Source: Streptomyces genisteinicus
Lineage (GTDB): Bacteria > Actinomycetota > Actinomycetes > Streptomycetales > Streptomycetaceae
Direction: 5' to 3'
NCBI RefSeq assembly: GCF_014489615.1
Contig: NZ_CP060825.1
Coordinates: forward strand, 248,001 to 312,000
DNA: 64,000 nucleotides
This document shows positions 1 through 8,004 of this stretch, in pieces (position 1 is the stretch's first letter; each line of letters starts with the position of its first letter). The notes under the pieces are model-generated. The model saw nothing but the letters and a program-made list of their open reading frames with translations. It was not told the DNA's origin and ran no database searches. The position numbers and the translations under genes were made by a program.

Positions 1-147
1 CGGCGTGGCCCCTGGGCACGGACGCGTCCGGGACGGCGTGGCGGCGCTGTCGTGCCGGCCGCCTCCGTCCGGGACCGGGCGGCGGGCCCGGGACGTCCGC
101 GGAGAGTCCTTGTGACGGGTCACGTCTGTGTTTCGTGCCGGGGAAGC

Positions 148-189
148 CCTGCGGATGCGCACGCGAAGTCGGCCTGCGGATGCGCACGC
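148..189. repeat. 17-base direct repeat, two copies
   Basis: The 17-mer cctgcggatgcgcacgc occurs exactly at 148-164 and 173-189, so the copies are offset by 25 bases. It lies just downstream of the sigma factor gene, where an anti-sigma gene might be expected. Positions 1-222 contain no minus-strand coding region that I can support. The role of the repeat is unknown. Confidence 0.6.
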
Positions 190-222
190 CGGCTGCAGGA
201 TCTCTCGTCCGGGCCGGAGGCC

Positions 223-840
223 CTACGCCGCCCCGGGCATGTCGAGTCCCTGCTCGATGGCGCTCCGCAGCCGCTGGAGGCCGCGGCGGCAGTGGCTCTT
301 CACCGTGCCGAGCGGGATTCCGGTGCGGCGCGCGATCTGCGTGTGCGTCAGGTCCTCGAAGAACGCAAGGCAGAGCACCTCCCGCTGATCCGGTGAGAGC
401 AGCGACAGCTCGTGCACCAGCAGCACGCGGTCGAGTACGGATTCCGGGGCGGCCGTGGCGGGCGGCTGCGCCGTCTCGGCGACACCCGCCGCCGCCTGGG
501 CGAGCGTCAGCCGGCGGGTCCTGGCCGCCAGCGCGTCGACGATCTTCCGCCGGGTGATGCCGACGATCCAGGCACCGAGGGGGCCTCGGTCCTGGCGGAA
601 GCCGGCGCGGCCGCGCCAGGCTCCGATGAAGACCTGCTGGGTGACGTCCTCGGCCTCCCAGGAGTCGCCGAGCGAGCGGGTGGCCATGGTGTGCACCAGG
701 GGACTCCACCTGCGGAAGATCGCGGCGAAGGCGGCCTCGTCCGCGGCGTGCAGTCCGCGGCCGAGTTCCTCGTCCGACGCCAAGTCGCTCTGCGGGGCGG
801 CGGTGAGGGTGGCGGTTGCGGGGCCTGTCCGGGAGGTCAT
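223..840 (-). CDS. ECF-type RNA polymerase sigma factor (SigK-like)
   Basis: This 205-residue protein directs RNA polymerase core to alternative promoters. Region 2 is visible around residues 35-100, with a VHTMATRSLGDSWEAEDVTQ helix followed by FIGAWRG. Region 4 lies near the C-terminus, with LSPDQREVLCLAFFEDLT then a helix-turn-helix reading TGIPLGTVKSH. I chose the ATG at 840 because upstream codons encode an arginine/proline-rich stretch unlike any sigma N-terminus. A fasciclin lipoprotein gene is transcribed divergently 697 bases away, and SigK-type factors are commonly linked to fasciclin genes. The usual anti-sigma gene does not follow within the 222 bases available. Family assignment is firm. 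The SigK subgroup is inferred from context. Confidence 0.9.
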   Translation of the reverse strand: MTSRTGPATATLTAAPQSDLASDEELGRGLHAADEAAFAAIFRRWSPLVHTMATRSLGDSWEAEDVTQQVFIGAWRGRAGFRQDRGPLGAWIVGITRRKIVDALAARTRRLTLAQAAAGVAETAQPPATAAPESVLDRVLLVHELSLLSPDQREVLCLAFFEDLTHTQIARRTGIPLGTVKSHCRRGLQRLRSAIEQGLDMPGAA

Positions 841-1536
841 GACCGACTCCTCGAGCCGTGTGCCGCACTCGTCGGGGTACCGGGACGGTCCTCGGGTCAC
901 GAGCACTGGTTGTGCTCTCCGTGCGCTGGGACCCCTAGTCTTGGACGCACAAACGACGCAGGCAACATGCGTCGTTTGTGCGTCACCTTGCGCAGCGACA
1001 GACGGGACAAGGCAACGGCTACGGCCGTCCGGCGGGTCAGGACCGGCCGCCCGGGCCCGCGGCGACGCCGCCCCGCGGGCGCCTGATCGGCGACCGGGGC
1101 ACTCCGGGAACCCGCACCGCCCGCGGCCGCGCCGGGCGGCGGCGCGCGGACCTCGCGACGGCGCGCGGACGGGCCTGCCGGAGGACCGGCGGGGCGACCC
1201 GCCCGGGGCGGTGCGAGGACCGGCACATCCGTCAACAGGCCACGCCTGATTCACCTTTTCGAAGGACGGACCAATCCATCGAGCGCCGGCCTCCGAAGTA
1301 CGGGTGTGACGATCACCCGAGCCACTCCCCCGCCACGACCGGACACGCCCCTACGCCCGCCGCTCCCCGGCCGGCACCGCAGACCGCGCCCGTCCGGGCG
1401 TGCGGGCGGGACGCGGCCGGTGTCCGCCACCGCCGGGTAGCCCCTGGGCGCAGGCACCGGCCTGCCGCCGTTCGCGGGCTCCCGCACCCACAGTCCGTCA
1501 CTCCACGTGTCCACACAGTTGCTCAAGGAGATATCG
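841..1536. other. Long divergent intergenic region
   Basis: About 700 bases separate the sigma factor gene from the fasciclin lipoprotein gene, and I see no convincing coding sequence here. It holds a small inverted repeat gagcac-N5-gtgctc at 901-917 and the large perfect palindrome at 944-984. The rest is GC-rich and unremarkable until the Shine-Dalgarno of the fasciclin gene. Confidence 0.6.
944..984. promoter_or_regulatory. Perfect 17-base inverted repeat
   Basis: The arms gacgcacaaacgacgca (944-960) and tgcgtcgtttgtgcgtc (968-984) are exact reverse complements with a 7-base loop. The element lies 104 bases upstream of the sigma factor start and well upstream of the fasciclin gene. It ends no visible gene, so an operator for a dimeric regulator seems likelier than a terminator, though a hairpin in a long 5' leader is also possible. 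Confidence 0.6.
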
Positions 1537-2190
1537 ATGAACGCCTTCCGCTTCCGCCGTGCCGCTGTCGCCGTCGCCGCGGCCGCCGTACTGCCGCTCG
1601 CCCTCACCGCGTGCGGGGACGACGGCTCGTCCGACTCCGCCTCCGCCGAGAGCAGCTCCTCGGCTCCCGCCCAGGAGGAGTCGTCGCCCGCGATGGACGA
1701 GTCCGCGCCCGCGGACGGCCCGTTCGGTCCGGCCTGCGCCTCGGTGCCGAAGGACGGCGCCGGCTCGTTCGACGGCATGGCCAAGGACCCCGTCGCCACC
1801 GCCGCGTCCAACAACCCGGCGCTGTCGACCCTCGTCACCGCGGTCAAGAAGGCCGGCCTCGTCGACACCCTCAACAACGCCCAGAACATCACCGTGTTCG
1901 CGCCGACCAACGACGCCTTCGCCAAGATCCCGAAGGCCGACCTCGACAAGGTCCTCGCCGACAAGGAGATGCTGACCAACATCCTCACCTACCACGTGGT
2001 CGGCGAGAAGCTCACCCCGCAGCAGCTGGAGAACGGGACCTACCCCACCCTCCAGAAGTCCACCCTGACCACGAAGGGCTCCGGCGAGAACTACACCGTC
2101 AACGACACCTCGAAGGTCGTCTGCGGCAACGTCCCCACCGCCAACGCGACCGTCTACATCGTCGACACCGTGCTCATGCCCAAGTCCTGA
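1537..2190 (+). CDS. Fasciclin-domain lipoprotein
   Basis: This 217-residue secreted lipoprotein has a basic N-terminus, a hydrophobic core and an LTAC lipobox at about residues 22-25, so it should be lipid-anchored outside the membrane. A Ser/Glu/Ala-rich linker of about 40 residues follows. A single FAS1 domain fills the rest, with the typical ITVFAPTNDAF and LTNILTYHVV segments. FAS1 domains mediate adhesion or carbohydrate interactions. The ATG at 1537 has an AAGGAG six bases upstream, which settles the start against an in-frame ATG at 1507. A strong terminator follows at 2221. The divergent ECF sigma gene suggests a sigma-controlled envelope protein. This is inferred from family linkage and not shown by a promoter match. 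Confidence 0.92.
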   Translation: MNAFRFRRAAVAVAAAAVLPLALTACGDDGSSDSASAESSSSAPAQEESSPAMDESAPADGPFGPACASVPKDGAGSFDGMAKDPVATAASNNPALSTLVTAVKKAGLVDTLNNAQNITVFAPTNDAFAKIPKADLDKVLADKEMLTNILTYHVVGEKLTPQQLENGTYPTLQKSTLTTKGSGENYTVNDTSKVVCGNVPTANATVYIVDTVLMPKS

Positions 2191-2220
2191 CCCCGCCCCG
2201 CCGTCACCGGCGGAACACGA

Positions 2221-2261
2221 CGGCGCGGCCTTCGCCCACCCACGGGGCGAAGGCCGCGCCG
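2221..2261. terminator. Strong hairpin terminator between convergent genes
   Basis: A 17-base-pair GC-rich stem (2221-2237 with 2245-2261) has a 7-base loop. It lies 30 bases after the fasciclin stop and 50 bases before the mscL stop, so it probably serves both convergent genes. There is no T-tract, which is common for Streptomyces terminators. Confidence 0.8.
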
Positions 2262-2311
2262 CACGGCGTCCCGGGCCGCACCCCGGCGGGGCCCGGCCGG
2301 GTCCGCCGCCC

Positions 2312-2761
2312 TCACACCCGGGTGGCTCCCGCGTCGACCGCCGGGGGCAGCTCGACGGTGCAGTGGCGGCACCTGACCGCCGCCTCGGGCAGGTCCTCCG
2401 AGAGGCAGGCCGGACACGTCTTGACCGGCCCGGGTTCGGCGAACACGGTGACGCCGTGGCGGGACTGGTAGTGCTTGTAGGGCACGACGATGCAGAAGTA
2501 GATGACCGCCATGAAGACGATGAAGTAGATGAGGGCCGAGATGAACTGCCCCAGGTCCAGGTAGGTGGCGTCGTTGCCCTCCTCCCCGAGCTGCCATCCG
2601 AGCCCCACCGAGTCGCCGCCCTGCAACCGGGCGACGACGGGGTTGATCACGTAATCGGTGAACGCCTTGATCAGCGTCGAGAAGGCCAGTGCGATGACCA
2701 GACCGACGGCGATGGTGATGATGTCGCCGCGCATGAGGAAGTTCCTGAAGCCTTTGAGCAT
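2312..2761 (-). CDS. mscL: Large-conductance mechanosensitive channel MscL with zinc-ribbon tail
   Basis: This 149-residue homopentameric channel protein opens under membrane tension to release solutes in hypo-osmotic shock. The N-terminal MLKGFRNFLMRGDIITIAVG and following TM1 are classic MscL, and TM2 is at about residues 75-98 (ALIYFIVFMAVIYFCIVVPY). The C-terminus departs from the norm. In place of the usual short cytoplasmic helix there is a zinc-ribbon-like motif, CPAC-x11-CRHC, at about residues 112-130. The ATG at 2761 is preceded by AAGGGAG at good spacing. Channel assignment is firm. The role of the cysteine module is unknown. Confidence 0.93.
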   Translation of the reverse strand: MLKGFRNFLMRGDIITIAVGLVIALAFSTLIKAFTDYVINPVVARLQGGDSVGLGWQLGEEGNDATYLDLGQFISALIYFIVFMAVIYFCIVVPYKHYQSRHGVTVFAEPGPVKTCPACLSEDLPEAAVRCRHCTVELPPAVDAGATRV

Positions 2762-2954
2762 GCCGCGCTCCCTTTCGTGACGCCCGACCCGTGGCACGTC
2801 CGCCCAGCTCAGCACGGCGGGCGCGGGCGGGGAGCCCGTGAGCGGCCGGCGGCGGGAAAACCACACGGATGGCGGCGGGCGGCGTGCCGCCCGGGAGGGC
2901 TGTCCGCCGCGGCCGTCGACGCCCGGCCGGTCGGCAGGTCGGCCGGTGGTCCGG

Positions 2955-4010
2955 TCAGCAGGGCACGGCCTTGGCGAGACTCACCACCGCGGCCGCCTCC
3001 GCCCCGGGGAGCGGGACGTATCCCTGCCGCCGGTAGAGGCCGAGATTGCGGTGGCTGGCGGCGCCGGTGGACAGGACGATGCGCCGGCACCCCTCCCCCG
3101 CCGTCTCGGCCCGGGTGAGCAGCCACCGGCCCACACCCCTTCCCCGCAGGCCGGGGGCGACGGCAAGCCGGCCTACGTGGAGGTCGGTCCCGTCACGGCG
3201 GGTGCGGACCATGCCGAGCAGGCGGCCGTCCCGCCACAGGCCGTCCGCCTGCCAGTCGGCCAGCCAGGCGCGGACGTCGTCCGGCGACTCGTGGAGGGCG
3301 GGTATGTCCAGCGTGTCGTTGGCAAGGGCCTCCTCCGTCCAGCAGCAGCGCTGAAGAACCGTCACCTCGGGTGCGTCGTCGGGCAGGAGGCGCCGGACGC
3401 GGGAGCCGGCGAGCGGGCCCGGCTCGGCCGAGGGGTGCTCGCGCTCACGCATCGACAGACGCGCCCGTGCAAGAACCACCAGTTCCTCCAGCACTGCCTC
3501 GACCTCGCCGGCACGGCGCGCGGCGGGGACGGACCGCTCGTCCCGGAGGGCTCCGCCGGCCGGTGCCGCGACAGTTGCCCCCGACGGGACGGGGCGGAGC
3601 GCGGTCACCACCCGCCGGGTGTGCCGGCCGGCCGGGGTCTGCCCGTGCACCACGAAGCCGACGGGTTTCCCGGCCCATGCGGGACCGAGAAGGGCGAGAG
3701 CGCGCCGCACGGTCGCGGGCATGCCGTGGTCGTGCTCCGGGATCACGAGGACAAAGCCGTCGGCGCCGTCCGCGCCGACGGCGATGCGGCTCCACCCGCG
3801 GGTCTGTTCCCCGTCGTGGCCGCCGGCCGGCGACTCCTGCCCCGCGCCGGGAAGGTCCGGCTCACCGACGCACAGGGGCACGAGTTCCGCGCCGAGCCTG
3901 TCCGCGGCGGGGCGGAGCGTGCCGGCCAGCCGCCGGCCGGCGGCCGGTCCGAGGGCACCGGAACGGTCGCCGCAGACGAGAAGCACGACACGCAACCTGT
4001 TCGTTGACAT
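2955..4010 (-). CDS. Fusion: NADPH-dependent FMN reductase-like domain plus GNAT acetyltransferase
   Basis: This 351-residue two-domain protein starts with a flavodoxin-fold reductase-like module (about residues 1-175). The stretch VIPEHDHGMPATVRRAL followed by WAGKPVGFV mirrors the flavin-binding PEYN-type loop of NAD(P)H:FMN reductases, with His in place of the usual Tyr-Asn. From about residue 200 on is a GNAT fold with the acetyl-CoA loop LAVAPGLRGRGVGRWLL and a final LYRRQGYVPL strand. Fusions of these two folds are unusual. It is divergent from the MarR gene at 4041 with only 30 bases between start codons, and both genes begin MSTN. The MarR protein probably controls it. Substrates are unknown. 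Confidence 0.75.
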   Translation of the reverse strand: MSTNRLRVVLLVCGDRSGALGPAAGRRLAGTLRPAADRLGAELVPLCVGEPDLPGAGQESPAGGHDGEQTRGWSRIAVGADGADGFVLVIPEHDHGMPATVRRALALLGPAWAGKPVGFVVHGQTPAGRHTRRVVTALRPVPSGATVAAPAGGALRDERSVPAARRAGEVEAVLEELVVLARARLSMREREHPSAEPGPLAGSRVRRLLPDDAPEVTVLQRCCWTEEALANDTLDIPALHESPDDVRAWLADWQADGLWRDGRLLGMVRTRRDGTDLHVGRLAVAPGLRGRGVGRWLLTRAETAGEGCRRIVLSTGAASHRNLGLYRRQGYVPLPGAEAAAVVSLAKAVPC

Positions 4011-4051
4011 GTAAATGAAATTAGCGACTAGATTGATGACATGTCAACGAA
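4000..4051. promoter_or_regulatory. Symmetrical operator and overlapping divergent promoters, leaderless starts
   Basis: A perfect 13-base inverted repeat (ttcgttgacatgt at 4000-4012, acatgtcaacgaa at 4039-4051) covers both divergent start codons. On the plus strand TTGACA (4004-4009) and TAGATT (4029-4034) form a promoter predicted to start at the A of the ATG at 4041. On the minus strand TTGACA (4047-4042) and TAATTT (4023-4018) point to the ATG at 4010. Each -35 box sits within the other gene's first codons. No Shine-Dalgarno fits either gene, so both mRNAs are probably leaderless. A MarR dimer bound here would block both. Confidence 0.75.
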
Positions 4052-4505
4052 TGGGGCGGGCGCACCGGTCCGCTGGCTCGCGGCCGACGAGGAGCACGCC
4101 TGGCGCGCGTACCTGCGCATGGTGACCGCGGTGCGCACGCGCACCGCACAGGACCTGGCCGGGCACGGCTTGTCCGAGCCCGATTACGACGTGCTCAGCA
4201 CCCTGTCGGAGCGCGCCGGCGGCACCAGCACACTGCACGAGCAGGCGGGCAAGATGGGCTGGTCACGCAGCCGGCTGTCCCGTCACGCCACCCGCATGGA
4301 GGCGCGCGGACTCATCCGGCGCGCCCCGGACCCCGCCGACGGCAGGGGCTGCCTCCTGGTCCTGACCGATGCGGGGCTGGACACGCTCCGGGAAGCGGCC
4401 CCGGCCCATGTCGCCTCCGTACGGCGCCACCTCGTCGACCGGCTCGACCCGTCAGAGCTCGCGGCCCTCGGGCGCATCGCGGAGAAACTCGCCGACGGGC
4501 CGTAG
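4041..4505 (+). CDS. MarR-family transcriptional regulator
   Basis: This 154-residue winged-helix regulator has the MarR layout: N-terminal dimerisation helices, then a DNA-binding core with LSEPDYDVLSTLSER, a recognition helix region GWSRSRLSRHATRMEARGLI and the wing RRAPDPADGRGCLLVLTDAG. MarR proteins usually repress adjacent and divergent genes and release DNA on binding a small ligand or on oxidation. The gene diverges from the FMN-reductase/GNAT fusion, with an inverted repeat spanning both starts. This suggests autoregulation and control of that enzyme. The ligand cannot be read from the sequence. Confidence 0.9.
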   Translation: MSTNGAGAPVRWLAADEEHAWRAYLRMVTAVRTRTAQDLAGHGLSEPDYDVLSTLSERAGGTSTLHEQAGKMGWSRSRLSRHATRMEARGLIRRAPDPADGRGCLLVLTDAGLDTLREAAPAHVASVRRHLVDRLDPSELAALGRIAEKLADGP

Positions 4506-4583
4506 GGCACCTGCCGATGAGATCCGGCCCGGCCCGCGGTCACCATGGGGACAGCAGGTTGCGGAGCCGGCAGGAGGCAGCAG

Positions 4584-4874
4584 ATGGTGATCGTCGCGGG
4601 ACATGTCGTGGTCGACCCCGAGCAGCGCGAGGAGTACCTCGCGGGCTGTGCGGCCGTGGTCGAGCAGGCCCGTGGCCGCGCGGGCTGCCTCGACTTCGCC
4701 GTCTCCGCGGACCTCCTGGACCCGGGGCGGGTGAACATCTGGGAGCGGTGGGAGTCGCAGGCCGCCGTCGAGGCGTTCCGCGGTTCCGGACCGGGCGGTG
4801 AGCAGCGGGCCGCGATGCTCGCCGCGTCGGTCGCCGAGTACGACGTCGCCGCGGTGCGCTCGCTGACCGGGTGA
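4584..4874 (+). CDS. Antibiotic biosynthesis monooxygenase (ABM)-fold protein
   Basis: This 96-residue protein has the ferredoxin-like ABM fold: MVIVAGHVVVDPEQREEY at the start, ARGRAGCLDFAVSADLLDP in the centre and VNIWERWESQAAVEAF near the C-terminal half. These are the hallmarks of quinol/anthrone monooxygenase and YgiN-like proteins. The ATG at 4584 is preceded by CAGGAGG at ideal spacing. It lies 78 bases after the MarR gene in the same direction and may be co-transcribed. No dedicated substrate can be inferred, and many such stand-alone members act in quinone or oxidative metabolism. Confidence 0.8.
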   Translation: MVIVAGHVVVDPEQREEYLAGCAAVVEQARGRAGCLDFAVSADLLDPGRVNIWERWESQAAVEAFRGSGPGGEQRAAMLAASVAEYDVAAVRSLTG

Positions 4875-5020
4875 CGCCCCGGCGCGTGCGGCCCGCCCGG
4901 ACCGGTGCGGCACGCCCCGACCGGTGCGGCAGGCGCGCGGGCGCACGGCGGCGCTCCCGGGGCACGCCGGCGGGCAAACGGGGGCCGGAGCACGGGCGGG
5001 CGGGCACGGGTGCCGGGGCC

Positions 5021-5554
5021 TCACGGCGGCGGCGCGAGCACCTCCAGGGCGCCGGTGTCGGTGTCGAAGCTGCGCAGCGTGGTGAGGCGGGCGGTCAGCG
5101 GCGGCCGGGGCAGGAGCCCGGGAATCCGGCGGCCGGAGAAGGCTCCGGCACGCCGGGTCCGGCCGAGTGTGACGTGCGGGCTCCAACGACCAGGCTCGTG
5201 GAAGGGGTTGAGGGTGCCGGGCGGACTGTCCGAGGCGACCGTCTCCCACACCCGGCGGTGCAGGCCGGCGAGCGCCGCGTCGTACTCCAGGGCCCAGGCC
5301 AGCACGGACGTGGGCCGCTCGAACCGGATCAGGCCGGTGAAGCGCACGGGCAGCGGCAGGGCGGCGGCGGCTTCGGCGAGTTCCCACCGGATCGGGGCGG
5401 TCAGCTCCGGGCAGGCGACCAGGGTGAGGTGCGGGCTGTTCGTCGGGGAGCGGTGACGCGCCTGACTGGGCAGCCCGGCGTCCGCCAGCCGCTTCCAGGC
5501 CTCCCGTACCGCCAGCTCCGCCGCCTCGTCCAACAGAAGCTCGACTGTGCGCAT
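5021..5554 (-). CDS. 2'-5' RNA ligase / 2H phosphoesterase family protein
   Basis: This 177-residue protein has the two H-x-T/S-x motifs that define the 2H phosphoesterase superfamily: HLTL at about residue 42 and HVTL at about residue 127. Both histidines act on 2',3'-cyclic or 2',5'-linked nucleotides in LigT/ThpR relatives. The spacing (about 85 residues) and length fit the family. It is monocistronic, facing the ABM gene convergently. The natural substrate is not known for most members. Confidence 0.82.
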   Translation of the reverse strand: MRTVELLLDEAAELAVREAWKRLADAGLPSQARHRSPTNSPHLTLVACPELTAPIRWELAEAAAALPLPVRFTGLIRFERPTSVLAWALEYDAALAGLHRRVWETVASDSPPGTLNPFHEPGRWSPHVTLGRTRRAGAFSGRRIPGLLPRPPLTARLTTLRSFDTDTGALEVLAPPP

Positions 5555-5677
5555 CGCCGCAGCCTACCGGCGGTCGCGGGCGGCCCCGCCCGTGCCTGCC
5601 CGCGCCTCCGCGGGAGCGGCCGGGCCGCCTCCGGGCGGCGGTTGGTGGGGAGTGGGGTTGCGGATAGCGTGCGGGCC

Positions 5678-6256
5678 ATGACGACGGCGAAGCAGCGGGT
5701 CCTGTACCGGCAGGGCAGTGGGTTCTGGCGGATGACGGCGAAGTGGGCGGTGGTCTTCGGGGCCGTCGGCCTGGTGGACGGCGGGCTCCTGAGGACCTGG
5801 GGCGACGCGCTGATCTGGGTGGTGATCGGGCTCCTGTTGTGGGTGCCGTTCGGGATAGGCGTCGCCTGGTACCCGAACAGGGACCGGCAGGTCCTGCTGA
5901 CGTCGCGTGAACTGCGGGTCCGGCGCAGGCGGCTGCCGATGGAGAGCGTGAACCTCCTGCATGTGGCGCTGCTGTGGCTGGAGGGCCGGTCGACCGCGGA
6001 CGAACAGCCGGTGTCGCAGTGGCCGAGGCGGGTGCGCGGGGTGTGGGTGCCGCTGCGGGACGGGCGGGCGTTCGGCGTGGAGTTCGGCGACCCGGCGGCG
6101 TTCGCCGAGGTCTTCGGCTCCTTCGCGGTCGAGGCGTGCGGCGGGCCGGACGTCGTGCGCGCGCGGGCCCGTACGGAGACGTACCCGGAGCCGCGCCCGA
6201 TGCGGGCGCGCTCCGGCGGCGGCTCCGGGCCGGACCTGCTGGACCTCTTCGGCTGA
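5678..6256 (+). CDS. Small membrane protein of unknown function
   Basis: This 192-residue protein has two membrane segments near the N-terminus (about residues 22-37 and 44-62, WVVIGLLLWVPFGIGVAWY). A soluble region follows that resembles a PH-like sheet (QVLLTSRELRVRRRRLPMESV, and GRAFGVEFGDPAAFAEVF). The C-terminus is basic and glycine-rich and ends DLLDLFG. A TAGCGT hexamer at 5665-5670 sits seven bases before the ATG, suggesting a leaderless mRNA. I do not recognise a named family with confidence. The gene is real by codon use and domain structure. Confidence 0.75.
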   Translation: MTTAKQRVLYRQGSGFWRMTAKWAVVFGAVGLVDGGLLRTWGDALIWVVIGLLLWVPFGIGVAWYPNRDRQVLLTSRELRVRRRRLPMESVNLLHVALLWLEGRSTADEQPVSQWPRRVRGVWVPLRDGRAFGVEFGDPAAFAEVFGSFAVEACGGPDVVRARARTETYPEPRPMRARSGGGSGPDLLDLFG

Positions 6257-6388
6257 CGACCGGGGGCACCGGCCGCGGGACTGCCGGCGTCGGCGCCCCG
6301 GGTGCCGGGCCGGGCCGTGCACGATGCGCCTGCTCGCGAAGGCGAAAGGCGGGGAGCGCCGGGGCCGGTCAGCGGGGAGGGGCCGGGC

Positions 6389-7615
6389 CTACGGCCGGCC
6401 CGCCCGGTCCGTCCCGGCAGGCCGGCGGGCGGGGCGCAGGCCGATGGCGGGCACGGCGAGGACCGCGACCGCACCCGCGAGCGCCATCACCGCGGACGGG
6501 GAGGAACGGTCGACCACGACGCCGCCGGCCAGCGCCCCCGTCGAGAGGGTGGCCTGGAACGAGGCCGTGAAGAGCACCGAGGACGCCTCGGGCGCATCGG
6601 GACGCGCCGTGGCGAACCAGGTCTGGGAGCAGACCGGGACGGCCCCGTAGGCGACGCCCCACAGGACCAGCAGGGCCACGGCCCCGGCCTCGCTGCCGCC
6701 GAGGACCGGGAGGAGCAGCGTCGCCCCGGCGATCGTCGCGGCGGCCGCCGCGAACGCGGCCCTCGGGTGCCGGGCCACGGCCGCTCCCCCCAGGAAGTTG
6801 CCGGCGATCCCGGCCGCCCCGTACACGAGGAGGAACAGGGTGACGGCCCCGGAGCCGACCCGGGTCACCTGCTCCAGGAACGGCGTGACGTAGGTGTAGG
6901 CCCCGAAGTGGGCGAGCACCACGAGGAAGGTGGCCGCCAGTGCGAACCGGGTGCCGGATGCCCGCAGCATCCCGGCGAGCATCCGCAGGCCGACCGGGTC
7001 GACGGCGGGCAGCGGCGGGACCGCCAGGACCAGCAGGACCAGGACGGCGAGGGTCAGCACTCCCATGGACAGGAAGGCGGTCCGCCATCCGGCGGCGTCC
7101 GCGACGAAGGTGCCGAGGGGAACGCCGAGGACGGAGCCGAGCGGCACCGCGGAGAAGACGACCGCGGTGGCCCGGCGGGCCGACCGCTCGGGGACCAGCC
7201 GGCCCGCGATCCCCGCGCCGACCGACCAGAATCCCCCGATGGTGACGCCCACCATCACGCGGGAGACCAGGAGCAGCCAGTAGTTCGGGGCGAACGCGGC
7301 GAGGAAGTTGGCCAGGGCCAGCAACAGGACGAACGCCGCCAGCACCAGCCGCCGGTCGAGGCGCCGGGTGGCCACGGTGACCAGGGGCGCCGCGACGGCC
7401 GCCAGGAAGCCCGGCATGGTCATCATGAGACCGGCCACGCCGTCGGAGACGGTGAAGGACGACCCGATGGAGGTCAGGAGCCCGATGGGCAGGATCTCGG
7501 TGGTGACGATGGAGAAGATGCCCAGCATCACCGCGATCACGGCCAGCCACGAGAGGAGTGGCGACCGGGTCGGAGGTTCGGCGGGGCAGGGGGAGATGGT
7601 CGTCGCTGCGGACAC
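6389..7615 (-). CDS. MFS transporter, DHA1 drug-efflux type
   Basis: This 408-residue protein has about twelve hydrophobic segments. The MFS motif A region is degenerate, but the motif C-like PLGSVLGVPLGTFVADAAGWR is present after TM4-5, typical of proton-antiporting arabinose-efflux-permease/chloramphenicol-resistance-like exporters. It sits alone, convergent with the membrane protein upstream, with no adjacent regulator on its own strand. Substrate cannot be assigned. The N-terminal 20 residues are cytosolic and proline-rich, and an ATG at 7615 gives the full first membrane segment. Confidence 0.88.
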   Translation of the reverse strand: MSAATTISPCPAEPPTRSPLLSWLAVIAVMLGIFSIVTTEILPIGLLTSIGSSFTVSDGVAGLMMTMPGFLAAVAAPLVTVATRRLDRRLVLAAFVLLLALANFLAAFAPNYWLLLVSRVMVGVTIGGFWSVGAGIAGRLVPERSARRATAVVFSAVPLGSVLGVPLGTFVADAAGWRTAFLSMGVLTLAVLVLLVLAVPPLPAVDPVGLRMLAGMLRASGTRFALAATFLVVLAHFGAYTYVTPFLEQVTRVGSGAVTLFLLVYGAAGIAGNFLGGAAVARHPRAAFAAAAATIAGATLLLPVLGGSEAGAVALLVLWGVAYGAVPVCSQTWFATARPDAPEASSVLFTASFQATLSTGALAGGVVVDRSSPSAVMALAGAVAVLAVPAIGLRPARRPAGTDRAGRP

Positions 7616-8004
7616 GTTCCCGTCCTGGATGTCGCTGGTGCCTGATGTGGCTGGTGTCTGATGCCGCTGTGCCGGATGCCGTTCGGCAGGGGGTCCCGGG
7701 GTCGGACGCCGCCCGGTGCGGACACCGTTCGGCAGGGACGCCGCCCGGTGTCCGGCGTCGCCGGGGAGCGTGGTCCATTGCAGCAGCGGCGGGAGCGGGC
7801 TTCCGGCGGAATCCCGACGTCAACGGCGCCACCCCCGCGCCCTCCGCCCGTCCGTCCCGTCCGCTCGTCCGTCCCGTCCACCGGCTTTCGCACCGCAGGC
7901 GGACCGGGGCCGGGCGGGCCGGCGCCGCACGTACCTCACGCGCTGTCACCCGAACGTGGACGAGAGCGGCGAATGGGACCGCCGGCGGCGGGCACACGAG
8001 GGTC
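7616..8004. other. Intergenic region with imperfect repeats
   Basis: About 390 bases separate the MFS start from the next supported plus-strand gene. Between 7650 and 7760 related units recur (gatgccg, and ccgttcggcaggg at about 7679 and 7727), giving a loose repeat of roughly 50 bases. I see no coding sequence. It presumably carries divergent promoters. Confidence 0.45.

Noticed and set aside
1276..1298. SigK-like promoter (CCATC ... CCGAAG) upstream of the fasciclin gene
   Set aside because: Spacing between the boxes is about 11-12 bases, too short for an ECF promoter.
7558..8004. Longer N-terminus for the plus-strand gene starting at 8005
   Set aside because: The upstream in-frame residues are low-complexity and overlap the MFS gene start and repeated sequence.
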